Shown here piece after piece: positions 6,409 to 13,178 of a stretch of 13,178 nucleotides of DNA. The notes under the pieces were generated by a model. It had not been told where the DNA came from and did not search any database. It saw only the letters and a list, made by a program, of their open reading frames with translations. The DNA lies in assembly GCA_964459805.1 (NCBI GenBank), contig CAYWOD010000093.1, positions 1 to 13,178 on the forward strand. Reading direction: 5' to 3'. A program made the position numbers and the translations under genes. Each line of letters starts with the position of its first letter. Positions within the stretch are counted from its first letter, which is position 1. Source of the DNA: DAOVRL01 sp964459805. Lineage in GTDB: Bacteria; Planctomycetota; Phycisphaerae; Sedimentisphaerales; Anaerobacaceae.

Positions 6409-6813
6409 TTATTCTTTGTCCGGGTCGGCGGCAAGGCCTGTGCCGAGGACATCTTTTATTCTGACGGCGAACCTATCGTCAATGACCACTACAGTGGCGG
6501 TGGCGAACTTAACGTTTTTGAGATACAAATCCACCGGTGCGCCGACAGGTTTATCGAGCTTCAATACCGAACCGGGTCCGAGCTGCAGAATTCTGTGGAT
6601 TGATATCTCTGTTTTGTCGATGACAGCCGTAACGGGCACGTTCATATCCAGTAAGATATCGATACTTGCGCCGGCGCCTGTTGTCCCCGCCTCTGTGACC
6701 TCGGAGAGTTCAACATCTTGTGCCTGTTTTTTGGAGTCTTGTTGAGCAGTATCTTGTTGCTGGTCCTGTTTTTCTTCGGCCTTTTCTTCTACGGCTTGAG
6801 TTGTTTTTGCCAT
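6409..6813 (-). CDS. fliN: Flagellar switch protein FliN
   Basis: A 134-residue protein. FliN forms the lower C-ring with FliM and takes part in switching and in docking export substrates. Residues 52-123 are a SpoA domain with the classic FliN pattern: LLDMNVPVTAVIDKTEISI, ILQLGPGSVLKLDKPVGAPV, VKFATATVVVIDDRFAVRI. The first 45 residues are Gln/Glu/Lys/Asp-rich and probably disordered, a common FliN feature. The ATG at 6813 was chosen because AAGGAAA lies seven bases upstream (6827-6821); an in-frame GTG at 6831 would place that ribosome site inside the gene. It follows the FliM gene by about 20 bases, completing the fliL-fliM-fliN order. Confidence 0.92.
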   Translation of the reverse strand: MAKTTQAVEEKAEEKQDQQQDTAQQDSKKQAQDVELSEVTEAGTTGAGASIDILLDMNVPVTAVIDKTEISIHRILQLGPGSVLKLDKPVGAPVDLYLKNVKFATATVVVIDDRFAVRIKDVLGTGLAADPDKE

Positions 6814-6820
6814 ATCTCTA

Positions 6821-6827
6821 TTTCCTT
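6821..6827 (-). promoter_or_regulatory. Ribosome binding site fixing the fliN start
   Basis: AAGGAAA on the minus strand lies seven bases before the ATG at 6813. It argues against the earlier in-frame GTG at 6831, which lies upstream of this motif. Confidence 0.65.
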
Positions 6828-6834
6828 CCACTAA

Positions 6835-7860
6835 TCAAGCTGTTTGTTTTACGTTTGCGTTATCAAAGGAGGTTCCTGTAATAGCGACGGCGTACTTTCC
6901 GGTCGATTTTGCGGGCTGACCCTGAAAGAGTTCGATTCCTTCGACAATCAATTTAATCGGCTCATTCACTCTCTTATCAAGCAACAGTATGTCGTTGACG
7001 CCAAGCCCCATCAGCTCTTTGAAAGTAAGGACAGCCGAACCGAGTCGGACCGTGACGGAGACCTCCATTTGCTGTAAATGCCCGACAATTGCTTTTGAAA
7101 TATCCTCAGCAGAGAGGGTCTTGACGGCTTGTGTGACAATCTTTGTGACGGGTTCGAGTTTGTCGCAGAGCATCAACAAGTAGGCCTTAGCGGCGTCCTG
7201 CGAATCAGCTTTTTTAGTGTTGAAAGTAATCTTGCAGAGTTCTTTTGTGCTTTCCAAGTCAAGGGGGAGCTGACCCGAGACGGTGCTGCTGGATGTGCAA
7301 AAATCCTGATTGTCATAAGAGCTGGAGATCGCGTCGACGAAGAGGGAGGCGATATCCAGCAGAAGCGATTCTTCCAATTGCGACAAATCCTTTGTTGCAT
7401 CTTCGGGCTGGGCATCGCCGAGCGATTGTGTTGCCCAGGCCAGTGCCGTTTCATGGGGTATGCCGACGAGTCCGTAGGGCTGAATGTCCGGGAGCTCATC
7501 AGTTTGCGTCTTGGCCGCATGAGGTGGCCTGGTCCCAAAGACAAGGTAGTAGTCGCCGTTCTTCCTGTCTGAGCTCGGGCTGAGAAATTCATTGGCAAAA
7601 TGCTGTGAGATGGAATCGGTTGTCACCTCGAAATCGGTCTGGTAGAACTGAGCGAATTTTGCAGTTGCCGCTGCGGCTAAATTTTCTGCGAAATACTTGA
7701 TCTCGTTGAGCTGGTTGCGGCTGAAATAGCGAGGCCGGCGCCAGTCGTATTCAAAGGCTTCAACATTTTGCTTTGTATCTTCGGCCGACTCGACACCTAC
7801 GGCGGCGAGCAGTTGTTGTATCTTTTCATTACTTAATTTGTCGGCAACTGCGTTACTCAT
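6835..7860 (-). CDS. fliM: Divergent flagellar motor switch protein FliM
   Basis: A 341-residue FliM-like C-ring protein. FliM links FliG to FliN and binds phospho-CheY. The N-terminal CheY-binding type segment is recognisable (LSNEKIQQLLAA, residues 9-20, compared with the usual LSxxEIDALL), followed by FEYDWRRPRYFSRNQL (36-51), the start of the FliM middle domain. The middle domain (about 50-245) is divergent: where FliM normally has a GGxG loop after the VxxxxRLxFxLVDxxF-like segment, this protein has AWATQSLGDAQ. The C-terminal SpoA domain (about 258-330) is clear: MEVSVTVRLGSAVLTFKELMGLGVNDILLLDK. The ATG at 7860 overlaps the fliL stop by 4 bases (ATGA). Gene order fliL-fliM-fliN supports the identification. 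Confidence 0.88.
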   Translation of the reverse strand: MSNAVADKLSNEKIQQLLAAVGVESAEDTKQNVEAFEYDWRRPRYFSRNQLNEIKYFAENLAAAATAKFAQFYQTDFEVTTDSISQHFANEFLSPSSDRKNGDYYLVFGTRPPHAAKTQTDELPDIQPYGLVGIPHETALAWATQSLGDAQPEDATKDLSQLEESLLLDIASLFVDAISSSYDNQDFCTSSSTVSGQLPLDLESTKELCKITFNTKKADSQDAAKAYLLMLCDKLEPVTKIVTQAVKTLSAEDISKAIVGHLQQMEVSVTVRLGSAVLTFKELMGLGVNDILLLDKRVNEPIKLIVEGIELFQGQPAKSTGKYAVAITGTSFDNANVKQTA

Positions 7861-8420
7861 TGTATGGCAAATTCCTTAAAGAGGATGTGCTTGATCTTCG
7901 GCTTCTGATCGGGAAAAAGCTCTTCGTTAAAGGCATCAAGTACTTGTGATTGAATCCGTCTGAGGTTTTTGTCTCCTCTGATATCTTCGATGTTCAGACT
8001 TGCGAGGAAGATAGTAAGCCAGTTTGTCAGGATGGGCGTTTTCTTTTCGAAATGCTTGGTAGCTTCTTTCTGTGACACGCCCGAGGTTACCTCGAGTGTT
8101 AAAAGCGCCCGGACGTAGCGCGTCGCGCCAGGCTCGTCGAGATTTGAGACAACGGGCTCCAAATCATAGAACCAGGTTTGGGTAGAGTCCGATGCTGAGT
8201 CGTCGGCCAGGAGGCCCGGTTGCTGAGCGGTTTGTTTTTCCTGAGAAGCTTCCGCGGTTCCGGTGACGGCCGAACCGGTAAATAACCGGCCAAGCAGGAA
8301 ACCGGATCCGGCGCAGATAAGCACCACAGCGGCCATTATTATCCAGTGCAAGAGGCCTGCTTTAGAGGTTTTTTGCTCTTTTGGCTCTTCTTCGTTCTTT
8401 TCAATCTCTTCGTCCGCCAT
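7857..8420 (-). CDS. fliL: Flagellar basal body-associated protein FliL
   Basis: A 187-residue protein with an acidic/basic cytoplasmic tail (1-20), a single membrane helix near 22-46 (GLLHWIIMAAVVLICAGSG) and a periplasmic domain. FliL surrounds the stator units and affects torque or stator stability. Its hallmark pattern is present: WFYDLEPVVSNLDEPGATRY (about 103-122), then ALLTLEV, a central helix ending FEKKTPILTNWLTIFLAS, and a C-terminal strand IKHILFKEFAIQ. The linker (50-100) is Gln/Ser/Ala-rich. The ATG at 8420 has GAGG about 12 bases upstream; the stop overlaps the fliM start. It lies 30 bases after the sigma-54 activator gene. Confidence 0.93.
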   Translation of the reverse strand: MADEEIEKNEEEPKEQKTSKAGLLHWIIMAAVVLICAGSGFLLGRLFTGSAVTGTAEASQEKQTAQQPGLLADDSASDSTQTWFYDLEPVVSNLDEPGATRYVRALLTLEVTSGVSQKEATKHFEKKTPILTNWLTIFLASLNIEDIRGDKNLRRIQSQVLDAFNEELFPDQKPKIKHILFKEFAIQ

Positions 8421-8450
8421 ATTCTTTACCTCGATCTAACAAGACGGTGG

Positions 8451-9938
8451 TTATCCGACCGGCTGCAGAGATTCCTGCTGTCGATAGCGGCGTATCTTAT
8501 CCCGTAAGGTTCTGTCGCTTATCCCCAGTGCTTTTGCGGCTTGTGTTTTGTTGCCCGCAGTCTGGCGTAGAGTATCCAGAATGGCCTGTTTTTCTATTTG
8601 CACAAGTGGTATTCCTCCGAGTCCGGCAGTTGGCGACTGGAGTGTGGCGCTTAGGAGCTCGTTTTCCTGCCGGCGCGGCTGCAATTCATCGAAGAGCCAG
8701 GAGACATCGGCCAGCGAGAGCGTTCGGCCCACTCCTAAGATTAGTGACGTCAGGACGACGTTGCGCAGTTGCCGGACGTTGCCGGGCCAGTCATATTTGG
8801 CAAAGATATTCATCATTGCGGGGTCAAGGCTGGTAATACGGCGCTGGGCCTGGCGAGCATAGAAGTTCACGAAGTGCCATACAAGGTCGGGTAAGTCCTC
8901 GGTTCGCCGGCGCAGAGGGCAGATGATGAGTCTGACACCGGTCAGTCGATAGTAGAGGTCTCGGCGGAAGCGGCCTTGTGCGACCTCCTGTAATAGATCC
9001 TTGTTGGTGGTGCTTACTATTCGAACGTCCACTTTAACATTATCGTTTCCGCCGACTCGTTCGAAATCTTGCTGTTCGAGCACGCGGAGCAGCTTGGCCT
9101 GGAATTTTATGGGTGTTTCGGTGATTTCATCCAGCAGAAGGGTGCCTCCGTGGGCCATTTCGAATCGTCCTTTGCGTTGCGTGTAAGCGCCGGTGAATGC
9201 GCCTTTCTCGTGGCCAAACAGCTCGCTTTCAAGAAGCGAGTCGCTCAGCGCCGCACAGTTGACTCTTATGTAAGGTCCCTGGGCGCGTTTGCTGTGGTGA
9301 TGGATGAGATAAGAGACCAATTCCTTGCCTGTTCCACTCTCCCCGCTAATCAGGACCGGGACGGAAGTGGGGGCTATTTTCTTTGCCAGGGTGACGGTTT
9401 GCAGCAACTTTTGGCTTTTGCCCACAATCTGGTAGAGTGTGCGAATTCCCTGCTCGGCTGAATCGCAGGTTTGGACGGGGTGGTTAGGCAGCAGAGTATC
9501 CAACAGGCTTTCTATTTTTTCGCGGTCGGGTGGTTTAATGAGAAAGTCACAACAGCCCGCCCTCAGAGCCCCAACCGCAGCTTCGACAATGTGGCGGTGG
9601 TTATTGCTTTTTTGTTTTCCGGGCTCGGCCATCATAATCACAGGCATTTCCGGCGAATCCGCCATTATTTTTCGCAGCAGGTCGAGGACGCCCTGGGGTC
9701 GGCCGGGCCGGCTGGACCTTTGGCTTATTCTGTCGCAGGTGAATACGAGGTTGTAATCAGCCTTGTTGAGAGAATCAATGGCGGCGTCTGCATTGTCGGC
9801 GATTATTCCGCGAATGCCTTTTTGAGCCAATATCTTGAGCATGAATCGAGCCAGTTCGGGATCATCATCGACTATGAGCACGTTTGCGATTGAGCTGCTC
9901 TGCGAAATCCGGTCTTTGTCTATTTCGCTTTTATCCAC
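8451..9938 (-). CDS. Sigma-54-dependent activator with atypical receiver (FleQ/FlbD-like)
   Basis: A 495-residue three-domain activator. Receiver: about residues 18-150. The acidic pocket Asp24-Asp26 and Lys135 (FLIKPP) are present, but the phosphoacceptor position in LVFTCDR aligns with Cys68 (Asp69 is one place off), the switch Thr/Ser position is Ala104, and the loop after it is longer and unlike the usual RMPGMDG. AAA+: about 170-400, with Walker A GESGTGKE (199-206), the sigma-54 contact loop GAFTGA (246-251), Walker B GGTLLLDE (264-271) and WPGNVRQLRN (384-393). A Fis-type helix-turn-helix ends the protein (NKTQAAKALGISDRTLRDKI, 463-482). The start is a GTG at 9938 overlapping the upstream stop by 8 bases, with GGAG at 9952-9949. 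It probably acts as master regulator of early flagellar genes without aspartyl phosphorylation. FleQ is a known example with a degenerate receiver, but one-to-one orthology is not claimed. Confidence 0.9.
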   Translation of the reverse strand: MDKSEIDKDRISQSSSIANVLIVDDDPELARFMLKILAQKGIRGIIADNADAAIDSLNKADYNLVFTCDRISQRSSRPGRPQGVLDLLRKIMADSPEMPVIMMAEPGKQKSNNHRHIVEAAVGALRAGCCDFLIKPPDREKIESLLDTLLPNHPVQTCDSAEQGIRTLYQIVGKSQKLLQTVTLAKKIAPTSVPVLISGESGTGKELVSYLIHHHSKRAQGPYIRVNCAALSDSLLESELFGHEKGAFTGAYTQRKGRFEMAHGGTLLLDEITETPIKFQAKLLRVLEQQDFERVGGNDNVKVDVRIVSTTNKDLLQEVAQGRFRRDLYYRLTGVRLIICPLRRRTEDLPDLVWHFVNFYARQAQRRITSLDPAMMNIFAKYDWPGNVRQLRNVVLTSLILGVGRTLSLADVSWLFDELQPRRQENELLSATLQSPTAGLGGIPLVQIEKQAILDTLRQTAGNKTQAAKALGISDRTLRDKIRRYRQQESLQPVG

Positions 9939-10896
9939 CTTTTGATTGCTCCGTTTTGGACTGTTGTTTTGTGGTCAACATATAGTCGTTTGCTTCTTCG
10001 TGGTCTGCCGGGGGCTGCCGGTTTTCGTCAATCAGCGTTCTGGGATTGTCGCGGCGGTACCAGCTTATCAGTTTGGTGCGGGCTTTTGCCAAGTCTGACC
10101 ACGGCGAATTGGGGTGTTCTTTTAAGAGTTGTGTGTAGGCTTCCATTGCCTTTGGCGGTTCATCGTTTCGCAGGCAGTTACCTATTTGAAGGAGGGTCCA
10201 TGCGTTGTTTTGATTCGGGTCGGCCTGGTTTGGTTCTGTTCGGGCGAGAGCTTGCTGATAACATATCGCAGCTTCTTTCAGGCGGCCGCATTGAAACAGG
10301 ATTTCGCCCAGCTCGAAGGGGTTCTTGAGTTTTTCCGGATGCTGTAATTGCTCGCTGAGGATTTGCATGGTTTTCTCGGATAACGGTCCGGACGGCAGCT
10401 CGGTTTGGATTTGTTGCTCTTGTGGTTTTTTGCGGATTGGAGGTTCGCTTGTAGTGTCGTTTGGCTCGGTTTGGTGGAGGGGTCCGACTGCAATGACGGG
10501 CTTGGGGGCATAATTTTGCTGTTTGATCTCAATGGACCGGATCAGCTCAATCATCTGCCGGAGCTCTTTTTTGCTTTTGTTTTGCTCTTCGCTCTTGGTG
10601 ATACTGATTCTGGCCTGCCAGAGCTTGCGTGTGGCATCGGCATCCTGCCGATGATTTTGCAAAAACACGGGCAAGATGCCCGTGCCAGAGTCGGTAGTGG
10701 GGTTTTTTGCAATGAGCAAGCTGCTGCCGGGCAGTTTTTTGCCGGCTTGAGAGGATGCGTTTGCAGCGGTACTGATTATTAGCAGGCAAAGAAGCAGACG
10801 GGCCGAGCGAAAAGCAGGGGAGCGAGGCCGGGAGGCTAAGGGACCCGGGTATTTCAGGTTATGATTTTGTTTTGTGTTGGTGTGTTTCGTTTTCAT
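9931..10896 (-). CDS. Secreted TPR-repeat protein with an in-frame palindromic repeat
   Basis: Started at the ATG at 10896, which overlaps the previous stop as ATGA, giving 321 residues. The longer frame to 11064 would run 168 bases into the upstream gene. A long basic N-region (1-31) precedes a hydrophobic segment ARLLLCLLIISTAANASSQA (32-51), a probable signal peptide with a cleavage-like ANA-S site. Residues 71-89 (GTGILPVFLQNHRQDADAT) are the translation of a double-hairpin repeat. Residues 100-125 look helical. Residues 190-285 hold about two to three TPR-like units (FELGEILFQCGRLKEAAICYQQAL; AWTLLQIGNCLRNDEPPKAMEAYTQLLKEHP). The tail is polar. It probably acts as a periplasmic scaffold, and lies between a larger TPR protein and the flagellar activator. 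The exact family is not recognised. Confidence 0.75.
   Translation of the reverse strand: MKTKHTNTKQNHNLKYPGPLASRPRSPAFRSARLLLCLLIISTAANASSQAGKKLPGSSLLIAKNPTTDSGTGILPVFLQNHRQDADATRKLWQARISITKSEEQNKSKKELRQMIELIRSIEIKQQNYAPKPVIAVGPLHQTEPNDTTSEPPIRKKPQEQQIQTELPSGPLSEKTMQILSEQLQHPEKLKNPFELGEILFQCGRLKEAAICYQQALARTEPNQADPNQNNAWTLLQIGNCLRNDEPPKAMEAYTQLLKEHPNSPWSDLAKARTKLISWYRRDNPRTLIDENRQPPADHEEANDYMLTTKQQSKTEQSKGG
10632..10687. repeat. Double-hairpin REP-like element inside the TPR gene
   Basis: On the plus strand, CATCGGCA (10635-10642) pairs with TGCCGATG (10646-10653), and CACGGGCA (10666-10673) pairs with TGCCCGTG (10677-10684). Each is a perfect 8-bp stem with a 3-base loop. Between them is a 10-base palindrome TTTTGCAAAA (10655-10664), and the outer ends read TGGCA and TGCCA. 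On the minus strand this is translated in frame as a GILPV...QDADAT-type peptide. The layout of two tandem short hairpins matches REP/BIME-like elements, and this peptide style is one I associate with planctomycete and verrucomicrobial genomes. There is one copy in this window. Confidence 0.8.
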
Positions 10897-13178
10897 TTTG
10901 GTTGGCCTAAGAGAGCTAAAGCTGCTCTGTCGTAGTTTTTCAGTCGGTCGTAAGCGGTTGCCAGCATTTTTGCGGCTTGGTGCTTGGTTTGTTGTGATGC
11001 GGCTGAATCCCAAAGCTGCGAACAGACGGAGATTGTCTGGGTGTTTCGTCCGAGGCTCAAGCAAACCTCGGCCAGTTTGAGTGTCACCTTATATGCCAGT
11101 GGTCCGGGTTTGACGGCGACGAGAGCTTCAGTCAGTTTCTTATGGGCAAGTTCGAGGCGGCCTTTGGCAATGTGGCAGTTGGCCAGCTCAAAGGATATTT
11201 GAGCTTTTAGCAGCGGGTCAGAGATGTATTCGACCTTGTCGCCGAGTTCAGCGACAGCCTTGTCAACCAAGCCCATTTGCTGAAGTATTCTGCTCTTTAG
11301 CAGTAGTATCGTGATCGCTTCTTTCTGTGAGAACTGCCAGGAGTCTATGTCCTCCAATACGTCCAGTGCCTGGACGAACTGTTTCTGTGCGGCATATCCG
11401 TTAATCAAGACCGAGACTGTCTCGGCGTATTCTTCTCTGGAGAGCTGCCGGGCCAGAGCATATTGAAGGGCGCGGCAGGCTTGCGTGGGCTTTTCCAGAG
11501 CCAGGTAAGTCTTGCCCAGGAGCAAATAAGCGGACCCGATGTCTTTACTGCTTTGCTTTGACGGCAGGTTGATGTATCGGGTCAGCCAGTTTGCGGCAGC
11601 TTCGTAGTCTTGTATCTCATAGCAGCACTTGCCGGCTCCAAAGGCGGCGGCGCTTTGTGATTGAGATGAGAGGTCAAGATTATAGACTTTGCGATAGAGC
11701 GCTGCAGCTTCGCTCTTGAGCTGTGGCCCCGCTCTTGCGGTGTTCTCAGCGAGACATACATAAGCGCGGCCGGTTATCTCGCTGTCGGGATATTGTTCAA
11801 CGAGCTGCTTGAGATCCCAGCGGGCGCCGGCGTGATCGAGCAGGCTCACTTTTAGTTTGCTCGAGTGCAGCAAGGCGTACGGCGCCAAAGACGACCGTGA
11901 AAAACGATTAGCCACCAATTTGTATTCTGCGATTGCCTCTGGGGTGTTGCCTTGCCGGGCGTGCAGAAGCCCGAGAGCAAAATGAGCATCGGGGATACGC
12001 TTGTCGCTATGGAAAGCGATTAAGAACCTTTGCCATAGTATGGCAGTTTCATGGTTAAGCAGAGATATGTGTTCGGAGAGTGAAGAGTATTCATCGGGAT
12101 GAACAATACTGACCGCATTGCTCTCGTGCATACGGGCTAACAAGCCAGCCTGCCCTGCCGCTACCGCGATAACCTGCTGTGTTGTTGCTGCGGGCAGATA
12201 CAGAATCATTGGTTTCTTGCGGGCAGTGTCTTGTTTTCCTTGCGGGGCCTGGGCGCCGCTGAGGGGCCGGGTGATATCGAGGCCGGCGTTTGCAGCAAAT
12301 CTCGCAAGCAGCTCTTCAACAGGCGCCCCATTGCAAACGACAGACCAGCGGGGCGAGCCGTCCTCGTGCTCGATCTTACGGATTTGCGGGCCAAGCAATC
12401 CTTCGTTTAGATAGTCGGAACCCGAGTTCAGGAGGGTCTCGAGTTGTTCGTGGTTCAAGCCGACGAAAGGGTCGATCTCGGCGGAATTGCTCCAGCGTTT
12501 TGAAGGGAGGTCTGCATCGGCGTCGCAGAGCGAAAGGACATTTCTTGTCATAGATTCGGCGACGAGGAAGTAACAGTCGCTTTGCAGTGACGAAGATAAA
12601 TCTTTATTGGTATCGATTGCGTCGATTAAGGCTATGGCCTGATAGGCTCTGGTTCGGGCGTTCAAGTACTGCTTCCTCTGCATCTCAAGGAGGCTGCGGT
12701 GATAGTTGGTCATTAGTCTGACAGCGTAGGAGCGGCTTTTTGCAGTCTTGTCCAGCAAACGCTCAGCCTGTTCGAGTGCACCCGACTTCATCCGGCACAG
12801 AGCCATTCTAAGCGAAAGGAGGTCCTTGTGGTTAGGGGCCATTCGCTTTGCGTGAAGAATTCGGCAGAGCCTGTCATAAGTGGCGTAGGCCTTGTCGTAT
12901 TCCTCTTGCTGGTAGAAGTCCTGAGCAACTTTCAAAGACACTGCATGTGTCGAGTCTGCCGCTGGTGATTCGGAGGAGGCTGTTTGCCGGTCGGGCAGAG
13001 TTGGCTGGTCGGGGGGACTTGGTGGTGAGCCGGCGGATGGGGACGGCGGAGATTTTAGCACCATATACAGCAACGCTGCTCCAATCACAAGAATGCCGGC
13101 AGCGAGGATTTTCTGGGTGGTTGAGAAGTGCCTACGGCGGGCTCCGGTTTTTGGGCGTTCGCCGGCGGTTGCGAGGTT
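10893..13178 (-). CDS. Membrane-anchored TPR protein with STN-like domain (5' partial)
   Basis: The frame stays open through the right edge, so the true start lies outside; a GTG at 13088 would fall in the middle of the membrane helix and is not used. At least 761 residues are visible, numbered here from the first in-window codon. A basic segment (RPKTGARRRH, 8-17) precedes one membrane helix (about 24-41), then a Pro/Ser-rich linker, giving an anchored protein with its bulk outside the cytoplasm. Residues about 78-190 contain TPR-like helices (VAQDFYQQEEYDKAYATYDRL). Residues about 278-362 resemble a secretin/TonB N-terminal (STN) module: VEELLARFAANAGLDI, then PMILYLPAATTQQVIAVAA, then a final SIVHP strand. 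From about 395 to the end there are many TPR units (HFALGLLHARQGNTPEAIAEYKLV and others). It overlaps the next gene by 4 bases. It probably acts as a scaffold for envelope assembly. Confidence 0.78.
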   Translation of the reverse strand, partial: NLATAGERPKTGARRRHFSTTQKILAAGILVIGAALLYMVLKSPPSPSAGSPPSPPDQPTLPDRQTASSESPAADSTHAVSLKVAQDFYQQEEYDKAYATYDRLCRILHAKRMAPNHKDLLSLRMALCRMKSGALEQAERLLDKTAKSRSYAVRLMTNYHRSLLEMQRKQYLNARTRAYQAIALIDAIDTNKDLSSSLQSDCYFLVAESMTRNVLSLCDADADLPSKRWSNSAEIDPFVGLNHEQLETLLNSGSDYLNEGLLGPQIRKIEHEDGSPRWSVVCNGAPVEELLARFAANAGLDITRPLSGAQAPQGKQDTARKKPMILYLPAATTQQVIAVAAGQAGLLARMHESNAVSIVHPDEYSSLSEHISLLNHETAILWQRFLIAFHSDKRIPDAHFALGLLHARQGNTPEAIAEYKLVANRFSRSSLAPYALLHSSKLKVSLLDHAGARWDLKQLVEQYPDSEITGRAYVCLAENTARAGPQLKSEAAALYRKVYNLDLSSQSQSAAAFGAGKCCYEIQDYEAAANWLTRYINLPSKQSSKDIGSAYLLLGKTYLALEKPTQACRALQYALARQLSREEYAETVSVLINGYAAQKQFVQALDVLEDIDSWQFSQKEAITILLLKSRILQQMGLVDKAVAELGDKVEYISDPLLKAQISFELANCHIAKGRLELAHKKLTEALVAVKPGPLAYKVTLKLAEVCLSLGRNTQTISVCSQLWDSAASQQTKHQAAKMLATAYDRLKNYDRAALALLGQPK

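Noticed and set aside
10669..10687. Sigma-54-like TGGCACG...TTGC on the minus strand inside the TPR gene
   Set aside because: The spacing between the GG and GC elements is two bases too long, and the sequence is explained by the palindromic repeat.
10897..11064. Longer N-terminus for the secreted TPR protein
   Set aside because: It would overlap the upstream TPR gene by more than 160 bases; ATGA coupling at 10896 is a better start.
1..13178. CRISPR array, tRNA, rRNA, insertion sequence or prophage genes
   Set aside because: No regularly spaced direct repeats, no complete tRNA or rRNA structure, and no transposase, integrase or phage protein was seen on either strand.

Overview
The window is a dense flagellar gene block. 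Every supported gene lies on the minus strand, so transcription runs from high to low coordinates. Gene content and style suggest a motile diderm bacterium, probably a planctomycete (Phycisphaerae-like). That placement is inference, from three things: the FlgM C-terminal style, two lipoproteins with lipobox signals, and an in-frame double-hairpin repeat encoding GILPV...QDADAT-type peptides, which I associate with planctomycete and verrucomicrobial genomes. No 16S or tRNA gene is present to confirm it.

Layout in transcription order. (1) 13178-10893: a membrane-anchored TPR protein with an STN-like insert, whose 5' end lies outside the window. (2) 10896-9931: a secreted TPR protein carrying the in-frame repeat. 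(3) 9938-8451: a sigma-54 activator of the FleQ/FlbD/NtrC type whose receiver lacks the usual phosphoacceptor Asp. (4) 8420-6409: the motor/switch genes fliL, a divergent fliM, and fliN. (5) 6367-4238: flhA, the export gate. (6) 4197-3952: a small two-helix membrane protein in the place where flhF and flhG often sit. (7) 3968-3165: fliA (sigma-28). (8) 3175-1365: four genes of unknown function (a small charged protein, a four-cysteine protein, and two lipoproteins, one coiled-coil and one TolB-N/CsgG-like). (9) 1274-1248: a sigma-28-like promoter, followed by flgM (1209-940). (10) 858-798: a nested hairpin with a T-run, likely the operon terminator. (11) 750-280: an HPP-family membrane protein, probably unrelated to motility.

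Most junctions are stop/start overlaps (4, 8, 4, 17, 11, 11 and 8 bases) or gaps of 30-48 bases, so 13178 down to 1365 looks like one translationally coupled operon. A simple model, which is inference: the sigma-54 activator turns on middle genes including fliA, and sigma-28 then turns on flgM, whose product holds sigma-28 in check until it is exported. fliP, fliQ, fliR, flhB, fliG and filament genes are not here and must lie elsewhere.

The least explained part is the four-gene block between fliA and flgM, together with the two TPR proteins at the head of the operon. Two lipoproteins plus periplasmic TPR/STN modules in a flagellar operon suggest an uncharacterised envelope accessory to the flagellum. 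Bases 1-279 hold no gene I can support.
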